Shown here one piece after another: positions 25,295-33,213 of a DNA stretch of 43,022 bases (position 1 is its first letter; the number at the start of each line of letters is the position of its first letter). The translations under genes and the position numbers were made by a program. Under the pieces are notes generated by a model. The model ran no database searches. It was not told where the DNA came from and saw only the letters and a list, made by a program, of their open reading frames with translations. The stretch lies in the NCBI GenBank assembly GCA_964619935.1, contig CAZUGO010000011.1, forward strand, positions 1 through 43,022, given 5' to 3'. This DNA comes from CAZUGO01 sp964619935. GTDB taxonomy: Bacteria > Planctomycetota > Phycisphaerae > UBA1845 > CAIVHJ01.

Positions 25295-26215
25295 ATGGCG
25301 AAGCAGTTTTACGATGCCCAAGAGGCTCAGGACAAGCTGGGGATCAGCGAGGAGGAGCTCAAGCGGCTCGTTCGTGACGGCCAGCTTCGCGAGTTCCGCG
25401 ATGGCAGCAATGTTCGATACAAGATCGAAGAAGTCGACGGCTTGGCCTCCAACCTGGGCACGCTGAGCGGCAGCCTGTCGGGCACCTCCGGCGAGCTGGT
25501 GCTCGAACCGGCCGATGAGACCTCCATGGGCCTGACCGGAAGTGACATGCTGACGCTTGACGAAGCCGAGCGCAGCGACGCCGACGGCACGGTGGTCGAT
25601 GATCAGAAGGAAGACACGGTGATCACCTCGGTGGGCATCAGCGTGTTTGACGACGAGGAGGTCACCGAGGCCGACCCCGGTGCCAAGACGGTCATGGCCG
25701 ATCGTGATCGCACCAGTGCCAGCAGCATGGCACTGGACACCGCTGGCGGTACCGGCAGCGGCAGCGGATTACTGGATCTGTCCCGCGAGTCCGATGACAC
25801 CTCGCTGGGCGCAGAACTGCTTGACGAGATCTACACCGAGGACCAGGAAGCCGGAATCTCCGAGATGGGTGACGCCACCCGCGCCGGCCTGGAGGCCATG
25901 GACGCTTCGGAGCAACGCGAACCCGAAGCGCTCTTCGAGAAGCCCGAGCCCGAGAAACTACAGACCATCGCGGCCCCCAGCGCGGTCAGCACGGGGCTGG
26001 CCGGCCCGGTGGACTGGGGTCTGAGCGCGGCGTTGGTCGGTGCCGCCGTCCCCATGGCCATCGCGGGCATCGCCATTTCAGCGAATGCCCAGGGCGTGCT
26101 GCCGAGCGTCATCCAGTCGATCTACCAGAAACTACTGGTTTTCGGCGGCGGGTTCGTCGGCGTTGTATTGGTCGCCTTCGTCATCGGCTTTTTCATGGGG
26201 AAGCGCGTCCGCTAG
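25295..26215 (+). CDS. Excisionase/MerR-type HTH protein with C-terminal membrane helices
   Basis: A 306-residue protein. Residues about 5-45 are a winged helix-turn-helix of the excisionase/HTH_17 type (YDAQEAQDKLGISEEELKRL, then VRDGQLREFRDGSNVRY). A long acidic, Ser/Thr/Asp-rich linker follows (about 55-225). Two membrane helices close the protein (about 241-263 and 280-302), with a basic end (GKRVR). It could be a membrane-bound DNA-binding or protein-binding regulator; the HTH fold may also be used for protein contact. It is probably co-transcribed with the small membrane protein upstream. Confidence 0.7.
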   Translation: MAKQFYDAQEAQDKLGISEEELKRLVRDGQLREFRDGSNVRYKIEEVDGLASNLGTLSGSLSGTSGELVLEPADETSMGLTGSDMLTLDEAERSDADGTVVDDQKEDTVITSVGISVFDDEEVTEADPGAKTVMADRDRTSASSMALDTAGGTGSGSGLLDLSRESDDTSLGAELLDEIYTEDQEAGISEMGDATRAGLEAMDASEQREPEALFEKPEPEKLQTIAAPSAVSTGLAGPVDWGLSAALVGAAVPMAIAGIAISANAQGVLPSVIQSIYQKLLVFGGGFVGVVLVAFVIGFFMGKRVR

Positions 26216-26367
26216 CCAGACCCCCCCAGGCCGTGGTGGCGCCGCCCCGTGGCTCCCCGGAATCATGCCGACGCTGCGAATCATCATTCGATCATAGAGT
26301 TACACCGCGACCACAACTTTGCTCACATCTCAGTGGAGCCTCCCGGCTGCCGGCTGGAAATTATTTT

Positions 26368-26432
26368 CACAATCGCCGGTGGACGCGTTGAGAATTGAAA
26401 TAGCCTTGGTTATAACACACTTGGCGATTGTG
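26368..26432. promoter_or_regulatory. 10-bp inverted repeat flanking the ompA-type promoter
   Basis: CACAATCGCC (26368-26377) and its exact reverse complement GGCGATTGTG (26423-26432) bracket both promoter boxes, with 45 bp between them. This arrangement could be a pair of operator half-sites or looping sites. Confidence 0.45.
26388..26416 (+). promoter_or_regulatory. Sigma-70-like promoter for the OmpA-type gene
   Basis: TTGAGA (26388-26393), ideal 17-bp spacer, TATAAC (26411-26416). The leader to the ATG is about 150 bases. Confidence 0.65.
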
Positions 26433-26574
26433 CGAATCAGGTCCCCAATCTGAACCTAACTGCATGGAACCAACGGTTCGGCAAGACCCTCCCGATGGGG
26501 ATGCGGCTCCCGACACCGATTCAGCACGCCGGCTTCCTCGAGTCCTGTGGGAACGCGAAAAGGAGATGATTGTG

Positions 26575-27414
26575 ATGAAACGAGCATCGATGGTGGCGAT
26601 GGTCCTGCTGGTGGCCAATCTGATGGGGTGTGCCCCGCGTTCCGACTATGATCAACTGTGGACTCTGAACAAAACGCTCGAATCCGAGAAGCTGGCCGCC
26701 GATCAGGCCGCCAAGGATGCCGAGGAGCAGGCCAACGCGCTGCGCAACCAGCTCCGCGGCATGCAACAGGATCTGGAGACGCAGCGCCGCCTGGCCGACA
26801 ACCTCAAGGCGGAGAACACCCGCCTGGATCAGGCCTTCAAGAACGCCCAGGACCTGATGAACCGGATTCCGATGGAGCCACAGGCCCCGGTGATCGTCTC
26901 CAGCCCGTTGCCACCGGCGCTCGACAGTGCCTTGCGCAATTTCGCTGCGTCCCATCCCAACGCGGTCGAGTACGACCCGGCTCGCGGGGCCGTCAAGTGG
27001 AAGTCGGACCTGCTCTTCGCCTCCGGCAGCGACGTGCTACGAAGCGACGTCAAGAGCACCCTGCGCAGCTTCGGCGATGTGGTCAACACGCCGAACGCGG
27101 TCGCTTTCGATATCATCGTGGTGGGACATACCGACAACGATCCCATCAAACACGCCATGAATCGCGGCCACCTGACCAATTGGCATCTGTCGGCCCACCG
27201 GGCGATCTCGGTGGCGGCTGAACTCAAGGGCTACATCGATCCTCAGCGCATCGGCGTGATGGGTTACGGTGAGTACCGCCCGGTCGCACCCAACGACACC
27301 AAGGAAAACAAGACGCTCAACCGCCGCGTTGAGATTCTGCTGCTCAGCCATTCACCGCAGATGGCCCGGCACATCGACACCGCCCAGCCGATGCCGATGG
27401 AGCCACAGAAGTAG
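26575..27414 (+). CDS. OmpA-family lipoprotein with coiled coil
   Basis: A 279-residue lipoprotein. The signal sequence ends in lipobox LMGC (Cys18), then a coiled coil (about 30-100) rich in Ala, Glu, Leu and Gln, then an OmpA-like peptidoglycan-binding domain (about 140-262). Key parts are LLFASGSDVLR, VVGHTDNDPIK, LSAHRAISVAAELK, IGVMGYGEYRPV and NRRVEI; the Asp and Arg that hold diaminopimelate are in HTD and NRR. AGGAG at 26561-26565 sits nine bases before ATG 26575, which sets the start over ATG 26566. It probably ties the outer membrane or cell surface to peptidoglycan. Confidence 0.88.
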   Translation: MKRASMVAMVLLVANLMGCAPRSDYDQLWTLNKTLESEKLAADQAAKDAEEQANALRNQLRGMQQDLETQRRLADNLKAENTRLDQAFKNAQDLMNRIPMEPQAPVIVSSPLPPALDSALRNFAASHPNAVEYDPARGAVKWKSDLLFASGSDVLRSDVKSTLRSFGDVVNTPNAVAFDIIVVGHTDNDPIKHAMNRGHLTNWHLSAHRAISVAAELKGYIDPQRIGVMGYGEYRPVAPNDTKENKTLNRRVEILLLSHSPQMARHIDTAQPMPMEPQK

Positions 27415-27440
27415 GCTCCCGACAATCACAGCCGTCACTC

Positions 27441-27474
27441 GGCCGGACTGCATGCGGCAGCTCCGGCCTCTTTT
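27441..27474 (+). terminator. Rho-independent terminator after the OmpA-type gene
   Basis: GGCCGGACTGC (27441-27451) pairs with GCAG-C-TCCGGCC (27457-27468), one C bulged and a 5-base loop. It is followed by TCTTTT (27469-27474), and lies 27 bases after the stop codon. Confidence 0.7.
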
Positions 27475-27595
27475 CTTGGTCGTGGCGGTTCCCCAGGCAG
27501 CGGCCGCCGGCCGGTGGGCAAATTGACCGATCCACCCGGAATTCCTTGCAGACTTGAGCGCAGCGGCACGCTACGATAGGCCGGTAACGACCGCC

Positions 27596-27835
27596 ATGGA
27601 CGAAAACACCGACATCAAGCAGCGCCTGCTCGACATGATCCGCCACCTCGACCCCGCCCAGGTTGCCGAGTTGAATCACGCCGTCCGTGATGCCTTGGTT
27701 TCTGCCGCCAACGGACAGCCGTCGCGGTACCCGGTCAATGAACTGGTGGACATCCCCCAAGCGGAGGCCCGCCGGATCTGCCGCAAGATCGGACTGGACT
27801 GGAACACGGGCAAGATGAGCCCTGACGATTCGTAG
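27596..27835 (+). CDS. Small hypothetical protein upstream of an exporter operon
   Basis: A 79-residue, mostly helical, charged protein beginning MDENTDIKQRLLDMIRHLDP. It has no signal peptide or membrane helix and I do not recognise it. It ends 17 bases before the HlyD-type gene, suggesting co-transcription. An in-frame ATG at 27554 would add 14 residues; ATG 27596 was preferred because the conserved-looking helix begins there. Confidence 0.5.
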   Translation: MDENTDIKQRLLDMIRHLDPAQVAELNHAVRDALVSAANGQPSRYPVNELVDIPQAEARRICRKIGLDWNTGKMSPDDS

Positions 27836-27852
27836 AACCGCCGAGGGAACAC

Positions 27853-28989
27853 ATGCGTCGGATTGCGGGACTAGCGGTGTTGGCCGGGGCCGCAGCCCTG
27901 AGCCTGCTGTATTGGCGGCAAGCCCAGACCACGCCGTTCATCGTCTCCGGCTTCCTGGAGGCCGATGTCGTGCGCGTCGGTTCGCGTGTCGGCGGACGGG
28001 TGGCCGAAACCTGCGTTGCCGAGGGCCAGCAGGTTCCCACAGGCACGGTGCTGTTCCGCATCGCCCCCTTCGATCTGCAACAGCGGCAGGCCCAGGCCCA
28101 GGCCGAGCTGGCCGCGCACCAGGCCGACCTGAGCCGGCTGCACGCCGGGTTCCGAACCGAAGAGGTCGAGCAGGCCCTCGGCAAACGCGATCGGGCGGCA
28201 GCCGAACTCGACAAACTGCGCCGCGGCCCGCGCCCTCAAGAAATCGAGGTTGCCCGCCAGGAGTTGGCAATCGCCCAGGCCAATCTGGCACTGGCCCGCT
28301 CGGAACACGAACGCTTGACCCGCCTGCGGGCCGAGAACCAGGCAGCCGCCACCGAAATCGATCGGGGCTCCAGGGATCTGGCAACCGCCGAAGCCTCCGC
28401 CGCCATCGCCGCTCAGAAACTGGCGCTGCTCGAGGAGGGCACGCGGGTGGAGGACATCGCCGAAGCCAAGGCCGCCCTGGCCGAAGCCCAGAGCAATCTG
28501 ACCCTGCTGGAGCGCGGCTTCCGCCCCGAGGACATCGCCCAGGCCCAAGCCGAGGTAGATGCCGCCCAAGCCCGGGCAGCCGCCATCGAAGTTCAATTGC
28601 GCGAACTGGACGTGCTTTCGCCCTGCGACTGTGTTGTGGAAGCCATCGATTTGCACGCCGGTGATCTGGTCGGACAGAACGCCCCGGCGGTCTCGCTGCT
28701 GGACCCTGCCAACTTGTGGGTTCGCACCTACGTTCCCGAGGCCCGGCTGGGCCAGGTGGGCCTGGCACAACGCGTCGCCGTGCGGGTCGACAATTTTCCT
28801 GACGACCGTTTCATCGGCGAGATCACCTTCATCGCCCGCGAAGCCGAGTTCACGCCCCGCAACATCCAAACGCCTGAAGAGCGCAGCAAGCAGGTCTTCC
28901 GCATCAAGGTCACCCTGCGCAACGGGATCGACCGGTTGCGGGTGGGCATGTCGGCCGACGTCCATTTCGACGAGGCGGTCGACTCGTGA
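27853..28989 (+). CDS. HlyD/YbhG-type membrane fusion protein
   Basis: A 378-residue periplasmic adaptor of an ABC exporter. It has an N-terminal membrane anchor (about 3-20), the first lipoyl half (VGSRVGGRVAETCVAEGQQV), a long alpha-hairpin (about 80-250) and the second lipoyl half plus beta-barrel (SPCDCVVEAIDLHAGDLVGQ onward). The hairpin has four copies of a unit of about 23 to 40 residues around L..G.R.E[DE]I..A, e.g. LHAGFRTEEVEQA, LRRGPRPQEIEVA, LEEGTRVEDIAEA and LERGFRPEDIAQA. GAGGG precedes ATG 27853. The next genes encode its ATPase and permease, as in the ybhGFSR system. Confidence 0.88.
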   Translation: MRRIAGLAVLAGAAALSLLYWRQAQTTPFIVSGFLEADVVRVGSRVGGRVAETCVAEGQQVPTGTVLFRIAPFDLQQRQAQAQAELAAHQADLSRLHAGFRTEEVEQALGKRDRAAAELDKLRRGPRPQEIEVARQELAIAQANLALARSEHERLTRLRAENQAAATEIDRGSRDLATAEASAAIAAQKLALLEEGTRVEDIAEAKAALAEAQSNLTLLERGFRPEDIAQAQAEVDAAQARAAAIEVQLRELDVLSPCDCVVEAIDLHAGDLVGQNAPAVSLLDPANLWVRTYVPEARLGQVGLAQRVAVRVDNFPDDRFIGEITFIAREAEFTPRNIQTPEERSKQVFRIKVTLRNGIDRLRVGMSADVHFDEAVDS

Positions 28990-29092
28990 CCCGGTTCCGT
29001 TCGATGTTCCAGCAGCCATCCCTGCGGGCCACGATGACCGATGCACCCGCGCCAAGCCGCAGCACCGGCGTGGGTACAGGGGCGGCGGCGTC

Positions 29093-30052
29093 ATGAACGC
29101 GGACGTGATCTGCGCCCGGCAGTTGACCCGGCACTTCGGTGACCAGGTGGCGGTCGATGAAGTGTCTTTCAGGGTCCCGCGGGCCAGCATTTTCGGACTG
29201 CTGGGCCCCAACGGCTCCGGCAAGACCACCATCATCCGCATGCTGTGCGGCGTCTTGCGGCCGACCGCCGGATCCGCCGCCGTGCTCGGGGTCGAGGTCA
29301 CCGAAGATCCGGAAGCCATCAAACGCCGCATCGGATATATGTCGCAGAAATTCAGCCTGTACGGCGACCTCAGTGTGGTTGAGAATTTGCAGTTCTACGG
29401 CCGCATCTACGGGCTGAGCCCCTCGGCCCGGGAAGCCCGCCGGCAGGCGGTGACCGAGCTGACCGGCATCGCCCCGCACGCCCACAAGCTGGCTTCGCAG
29501 TTGTCTGGCGGATGGAAGCAGCGCCTGGCGCTGGCCTGCGCCTTGATTCATGAGCCGGAGGTCATTTTCCTGGACGAGCCCACGGCCGGCATCGATCCGG
29601 TGGCTCGCAGGGAGTTGTGGGACCTCTTGTTTCACCTGGTGCATGGGGGCGTGACCCTGTTCGTCACCACGCACTACATGGATGAAGCCGAGCGCTGCAC
29701 CCACGTGGGCTATATTCAGGCGGCCCGCCTGATCGTCGCCGGCCGGCCCGATGAACTTAAGGCCCTGCCATCGGTCACCCCCCAGGGCACGCGTCGCTAC
29801 GAAATGACCTGTCGCGATCTGGTGGCCGCACTGTCGCGGGCCCGGGCCCTCCGGGAGGTCCACGATGCCACCCTGTTCGGCGACTGCCTGCATGTGCTCT
29901 GTGCGGCCGACACCCAGCCGCGGCACTTGCAGGAGCAGACCGCCCCGCACGACGACAGTGCCCGGGTCCGCCCCATCAACCCATCACTGGAGGATGTCTT
30001 CGTGACGCTCAGCCGGGCAGCGGAGGCTGAGTCGACAGCGGGACGAAGATAG
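29093..30052 (+). CDS. ABC transporter ATP-binding protein (drug/export type)
   Basis: A 319-residue ATPase of the ABC-2 exporter class. Walker A GPNGSGKTT (38-46), Q-loop Gln85 (YMSQKFSLYGDLSV), signature LSGGWKQ (137-143), Walker B VIFLDEPT (157-164) and the H-loop VTTHYMDEAER are all intact. The C-terminal 80 residues (from about 235) are the extra domain found in the YbhF/DrrA group. It starts about 100 bases after the HlyD gene and ends four bases before the permease. The longer frame upstream overlaps the HlyD gene and is not coding. Confidence 0.92.
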   Translation: MNADVICARQLTRHFGDQVAVDEVSFRVPRASIFGLLGPNGSGKTTIIRMLCGVLRPTAGSAAVLGVEVTEDPEAIKRRIGYMSQKFSLYGDLSVVENLQFYGRIYGLSPSAREARRQAVTELTGIAPHAHKLASQLSGGWKQRLALACALIHEPEVIFLDEPTAGIDPVARRELWDLLFHLVHGGVTLFVTTHYMDEAERCTHVGYIQAARLIVAGRPDELKALPSVTPQGTRRYEMTCRDLVAALSRARALREVHDATLFGDCLHVLCAADTQPRHLQEQTAPHDDSARVRPINPSLEDVFVTLSRAAEAESTAGRR

Positions 30053-30055
30053 ACC

Positions 30056-31201
30056 ATGTCGGGCTTCTGGGCGATATTGATCAAGGAGTTCGCGCATCTC
30101 CGGCGCGATCGCGGCACGTTGTTCTTTGCCCTGATCGTGCCGGCACTCCAATTGACCATCTTCGGATACGCCATCGACGTCACCATCGAGCACATCCCGC
30201 TGGCGGTCCTGGACCTGGACGGCCGCCAGGACAGCCGCCGCCTGGTCGAAGCCCTGTGCAACACACGCACCTTTCAGATCGTCGAACGGGTCCAGGATCT
30301 CGAGTCCTTTCGCCGGGCCCTGACGTCCGGGCGGGCCAAGGCGGGCGTGCTGATCCCCGCGAACTATTCGGAGCACCTGCTCAACCGCCGCCAGGCGGTG
30401 GTCCAAGTCCAGATCGACGGCAGCGACTCGCAGGTGGCGACCACCGCCATGAATGCCGTCGGGTTGCTGGTCACGCAGTTGTCACTCGGCCGGGCCAGGG
30501 CCGTCGGCGAATCCCGGCAGTTCTTCCCGGCCACCGACGCCAGCGGCAAGCCGGCGTTGCCCATCGATGTTCGCACCCGGCTGCTGTTCAATCCCGATCT
30601 CAAGAGCGCCCATTTCTTCGTGCCGGGGCTGATCGCCATCATCCTGCAACTGGTGTTGCTGTTTCTGACCAGCTTCTCGATCGTCCGGGAGCGCGAGCGG
30701 GGAACCCTCGAACAGTTGTTCGTCACCCCGGTGGGCGGCGGCGGTTTGCTGTTCGGCAAGCTGCTGCCCTACGCCCTGCTGGCCACTGGCGAGCTGCTGC
30801 TGGTGCTGGTGCTGATGGTCGAGGTCTTCAGGGTGCCGATCAACGGCAGCCTGGGCCTGCTGCTGCTGCTGGCGGTGCTGTTCATCATCACCGTGCTGGG
30901 CCTGGGCCTGCTGATCTCCACCGTGGCCGCCACCCAACTGGAAGCCGTGCAATTCTCGTTCATGATCATGCTGCCGTCGGTGCTGTTGTCCGGCTTCATG
31001 TTTCCCCGGGCGGAGATGCCGCTGCCCATCTACCTGCTCAGCCATCTGTTGCCGGTGACCTATTTTATCGAGATCCTGCGCGGGCTGATCCTGCGCGGTG
31101 CCGACGGCTTCGACCTGGTCCCGCACATCGTCGGCCTGGGCCTGTGCAATGGGGTCATTCTGGCCATCAGTTTGCAACGCTTCCGCAAGCAGTTGGATTG
31201 A
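30056..31201 (+). CDS. ABC-2 type transporter permease (YbhS/YbhR-like)
   Basis: A 381-residue permease with one N-terminal helix (about 20-40), a large periplasmic domain (about 45-190) and five C-terminal helices. Typical ABC-2 segments are IKEFAHLRRDRGTLFF, SIVRERERGTLEQLFVTPV and MLPSVLLSGFMFPRAEMP. Only one permease gene is present, so it likely forms a homodimer. ATG 30056 is four bases after the ATPase stop. The substrate is unknown; this class exports drugs or lipophilic compounds. Confidence 0.9.
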   Translation: MSGFWAILIKEFAHLRRDRGTLFFALIVPALQLTIFGYAIDVTIEHIPLAVLDLDGRQDSRRLVEALCNTRTFQIVERVQDLESFRRALTSGRAKAGVLIPANYSEHLLNRRQAVVQVQIDGSDSQVATTAMNAVGLLVTQLSLGRARAVGESRQFFPATDASGKPALPIDVRTRLLFNPDLKSAHFFVPGLIAIILQLVLLFLTSFSIVRERERGTLEQLFVTPVGGGGLLFGKLLPYALLATGELLLVLVLMVEVFRVPINGSLGLLLLLAVLFIITVLGLGLLISTVAATQLEAVQFSFMIMLPSVLLSGFMFPRAEMPLPIYLLSHLLPVTYFIEILRGLILRGADGFDLVPHIVGLGLCNGVILAISLQRFRKQLD

Positions 31202-31220
31202 GGCCCCTTGCCGTCGCCCG

Positions 31221-31568
31221 TCAGCGCAGTTGGGCGAAGCTCAACTCGTGACCGTCGGGGTCGGTGAGATGAAAGTAGCGCTCGCCCCAAGGGGCATCCT
31301 GGGGACGATCGGGGTGCAGTCCGGCGGCCCGCAGGGCCTGGTATTGGGCGTCGGCGTCGCGCACCCGAAAGATGACCCTGCCCCACCACTTGGGGCTGTG
31401 GCCGGCGGTCAAGATGAGGTTGACGTAGGCCTGGGCACTCCGCAGGCTGACGAAGGAGCCGTCAACAGCGTCGTAGGTCGGCTCCAGCCCGAGTTTCCGG
31501 TAGAAGTCCACGGATCGTTGCATGTCCCGCACGGCCAAGGTCACCGCGCTGATGTGCTCGATGTTCAT
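31221..31568 (-). CDS. VOC (glyoxalase/dioxygenase) superfamily protein
   Basis: A 115-residue, single-module protein with the two beta-alpha-beta-beta-beta units of the VOC fold (MNIEHISAVTLAVRDMQRSV and VIFRVRDADAQYQALRAAGL). Metal-type ligands His5 (EHISAVTL) and the Glu of GHELSFAQ are visible. The substrate cannot be told from sequence. The start is at ATG 31568, dropping a 52-residue Arg-rich upstream extension. It ends 19 bases from the convergent permease gene and is divergent from the GNAT gene. Confidence 0.82.
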   Translation of the reverse strand: MNIEHISAVTLAVRDMQRSVDFYRKLGLEPTYDAVDGSFVSLRSAQAYVNLILTAGHSPKWWGRVIFRVRDADAQYQALRAAGLHPDRPQDAPWGERYFHLTDPDGHELSFAQLR

Positions 31569-31707
31569 CTTCGACCTTCTTCGGCGGCGGCTCCGACAAC
31601 GCCTCACCATTGGTATCATCGGCCGTCGGGCTTTCGAGTTCCAGGGGTGTCGGCTATCCTGAAGGCCGGCGGCAGCGCCTGCCGCATTGCCGCCCGCGAG
31701 ACCGACC

Positions 31708-32472
31708 ATGCATGACCCCATCACATCCGGCGTTCGGCGGGCCGATCAGGTGTTCTACGAGCAGGTCGGCGAGAAGACCACCCTGCAACACGGCATCGCC
31801 TTCCACGACGTCGAATACCCCCAGTCGACGGACGACAACGCCTTTCGCGAAGTGCTCATCGAAGACCCGGCCGCACTGCCCGATGCCTGGGCCGAGGCCG
31901 AACAGTTCTACGAGTCCCGCGGGCTGTGTTGTTGCCGCTGGGTGCCGGCCCTGGGCCAGCCGGCGGAACTCCTGGCACCTTTCCTGCAGCGGGCGAACTT
32001 CCGCCGGCAACCCTTCACCGTGATGTACCTGCCCGACTGGCCCGAATTGGCCAGCGCACCGGACGTCCGCGTCCTGCCGGCTCGGGCCATGCGCCAGGCG
32101 TTTCGCGACCTGCACCCCCCCCCGGACCACGCCGACCTCGAAGAACGGCGGCTGGACTACGCCCAGTTCGACGTCTTCGTGGCGACCCTCGATGGCCACC
32201 CTGCCGGCCGCTGCGGCCTGCTGCAGGTCGGTGAGATCGCCAACATTCGGAACCTGTATGTCGCCGAACCGTTTCGCCGGCGACACATCGGCCGCACCCT
32301 GCTGGCCACCACCCTGGAGTTGGCTCACCGGCTGATGATGAAGATCGTCTGCTGCAAGGTCGACGCCACCAACGCCCCCGGTATCGCGTTCCTGAAATCC
32401 TGCGGCTTGCAGGCCGGCGGACAACTGGTCGAGTTCGAGCGCATCGCCCATGACCCGCCGGACGCAACCTGA
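31708..32472 (+). CDS. GNAT-family N-acetyltransferase
   Basis: A 254-residue protein whose C-terminal half (about 115-250) is a GNAT acetyltransferase. Visible are the acetyl-CoA-binding motif (IRNLYVAEPFRRRHIGRTLL, containing the RxxxIG loop) and the late beta-alpha unit VDATNAPGIAFLKSCGLQ. The N-terminal half is a diverged, GNAT-like or unrelated domain with a CCC run (GLCCCRW). The acceptor is unknown. ATG 31708 follows a 140-bp divergent gap from the VOC gene. Confidence 0.8.
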   Translation: MHDPITSGVRRADQVFYEQVGEKTTLQHGIAFHDVEYPQSTDDNAFREVLIEDPAALPDAWAEAEQFYESRGLCCCRWVPALGQPAELLAPFLQRANFRRQPFTVMYLPDWPELASAPDVRVLPARAMRQAFRDLHPPPDHADLEERRLDYAQFDVFVATLDGHPAGRCGLLQVGEIANIRNLYVAEPFRRRHIGRTLLATTLELAHRLMMKIVCCKVDATNAPGIAFLKSCGLQAGGQLVEFERIAHDPPDAT

Positions 32473-32589
32473 GCGGCTGCGCCCACGTCTGGACGCCACC
32501 GCCTCCCGTGGGCGGCCTGCGGTGACCTGGGCCGGGTGCGGCGGGTCACGGCGGTGGTTGCGGGCTGGTGCTCGCCCCGCAGGGACCCA

Positions 32590-33117
32590 CTACGGACACG
32601 CGCTTGCTCCTTTGGCAATCAGCTTGCGGATGCGAGCCAAGTGGTAATCGTCGTGCTCACTGTCGAAGCATACGATGTCCACGATGCGCATGGGGACTCG
32701 GATTCGCGGATGCAGGGCCCCCCTTCCCCAGTCCGATTCGGGCAAGTGCTCCAGCCGCTGGACGAGTTGTGAGCGCTCTCGCCGGAACTCGGCGAGCAGT
32801 TCGGCAGGCGACCGGGAATTGTGATCGGCCTGGTGGGTCTTGCGGTTGGTCATGTCCGCGGCGATCAGCACTTCCTCGCCGCCGAGGATCTGCTCGATGC
32901 GCTGAGCCGGCAGATAGCCGAGGTCGATCAGGTGCCCGACGTTCTCCAGAATCGACCAGCCGGATCCGTAGTTGTCGGTCAAGCGTTCGGGGGCGAGACC
33001 GGCCAGCATTTCCTCCAACCGCGCCGGCGTCCCGCGCAGGCGTTCGAGCAACTCCGGAAACTTCGCCGGCGGATAGCCAAACTGAAAGGTCCGCTCAATC
33101 CATGGCCAATCCGACAT
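32590..33117 (-). CDS. DinB-family four-helix protein
   Basis: A 175-residue protein of the DinB/YfiT-like fold. The metal-binding His positions are seen in the mid helix ILENVGHLIDLGYLPAQRI and the C-terminal EHDDYHLARI. The opening FPELLERLRGTPARLEEML and W-S-I-L-E-N-V-G-H are typical of DinB_2. Members often use low-molecular-weight thiols or act as metal-dependent hydrolases/transferases; the actual reaction is unknown. ATG 33117 has AAAGGGA just upstream on the minus strand. Confidence 0.82.
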   Translation of the reverse strand: MSDWPWIERTFQFGYPPAKFPELLERLRGTPARLEEMLAGLAPERLTDNYGSGWSILENVGHLIDLGYLPAQRIEQILGGEEVLIAADMTNRKTHQADHNSRSPAELLAEFRRERSQLVQRLEHLPESDWGRGALHPRIRVPMRIVDIVCFDSEHDDYHLARIRKLIAKGASACP

Positions 33118-33213
33118 GGGGTCCCTTTCGAAAAGCAGCAGAATCAAGGGCCGCTGCCCTGCCGGGGGCGATGCTGCAACAGCGGTCGCTCCATCCTGAT
33201 CCCCGGCGAACAA

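Larger units (their letters stand above)
26216..26574. other. Intergenic region with promoter and operator-like inverted repeat
   Basis: About 360 bases upstream of the OmpA-type gene. It holds a promoter (26388-26416) inside a 10-bp inverted repeat (26368-26432), and AGGAG at 26561-26565. The part from about 26433 to 26560 is leader RNA of roughly 150 bases. The longer in-frame ATG at 26428 is not credible as a start because it lies within this element. Confidence 0.6.

Noticed and set aside
27554..27595. Earlier ATG for the small protein upstream of the HlyD gene
   Set aside because: No ribosome-binding site and the added 14 residues look unlike the rest; cannot be fully excluded.
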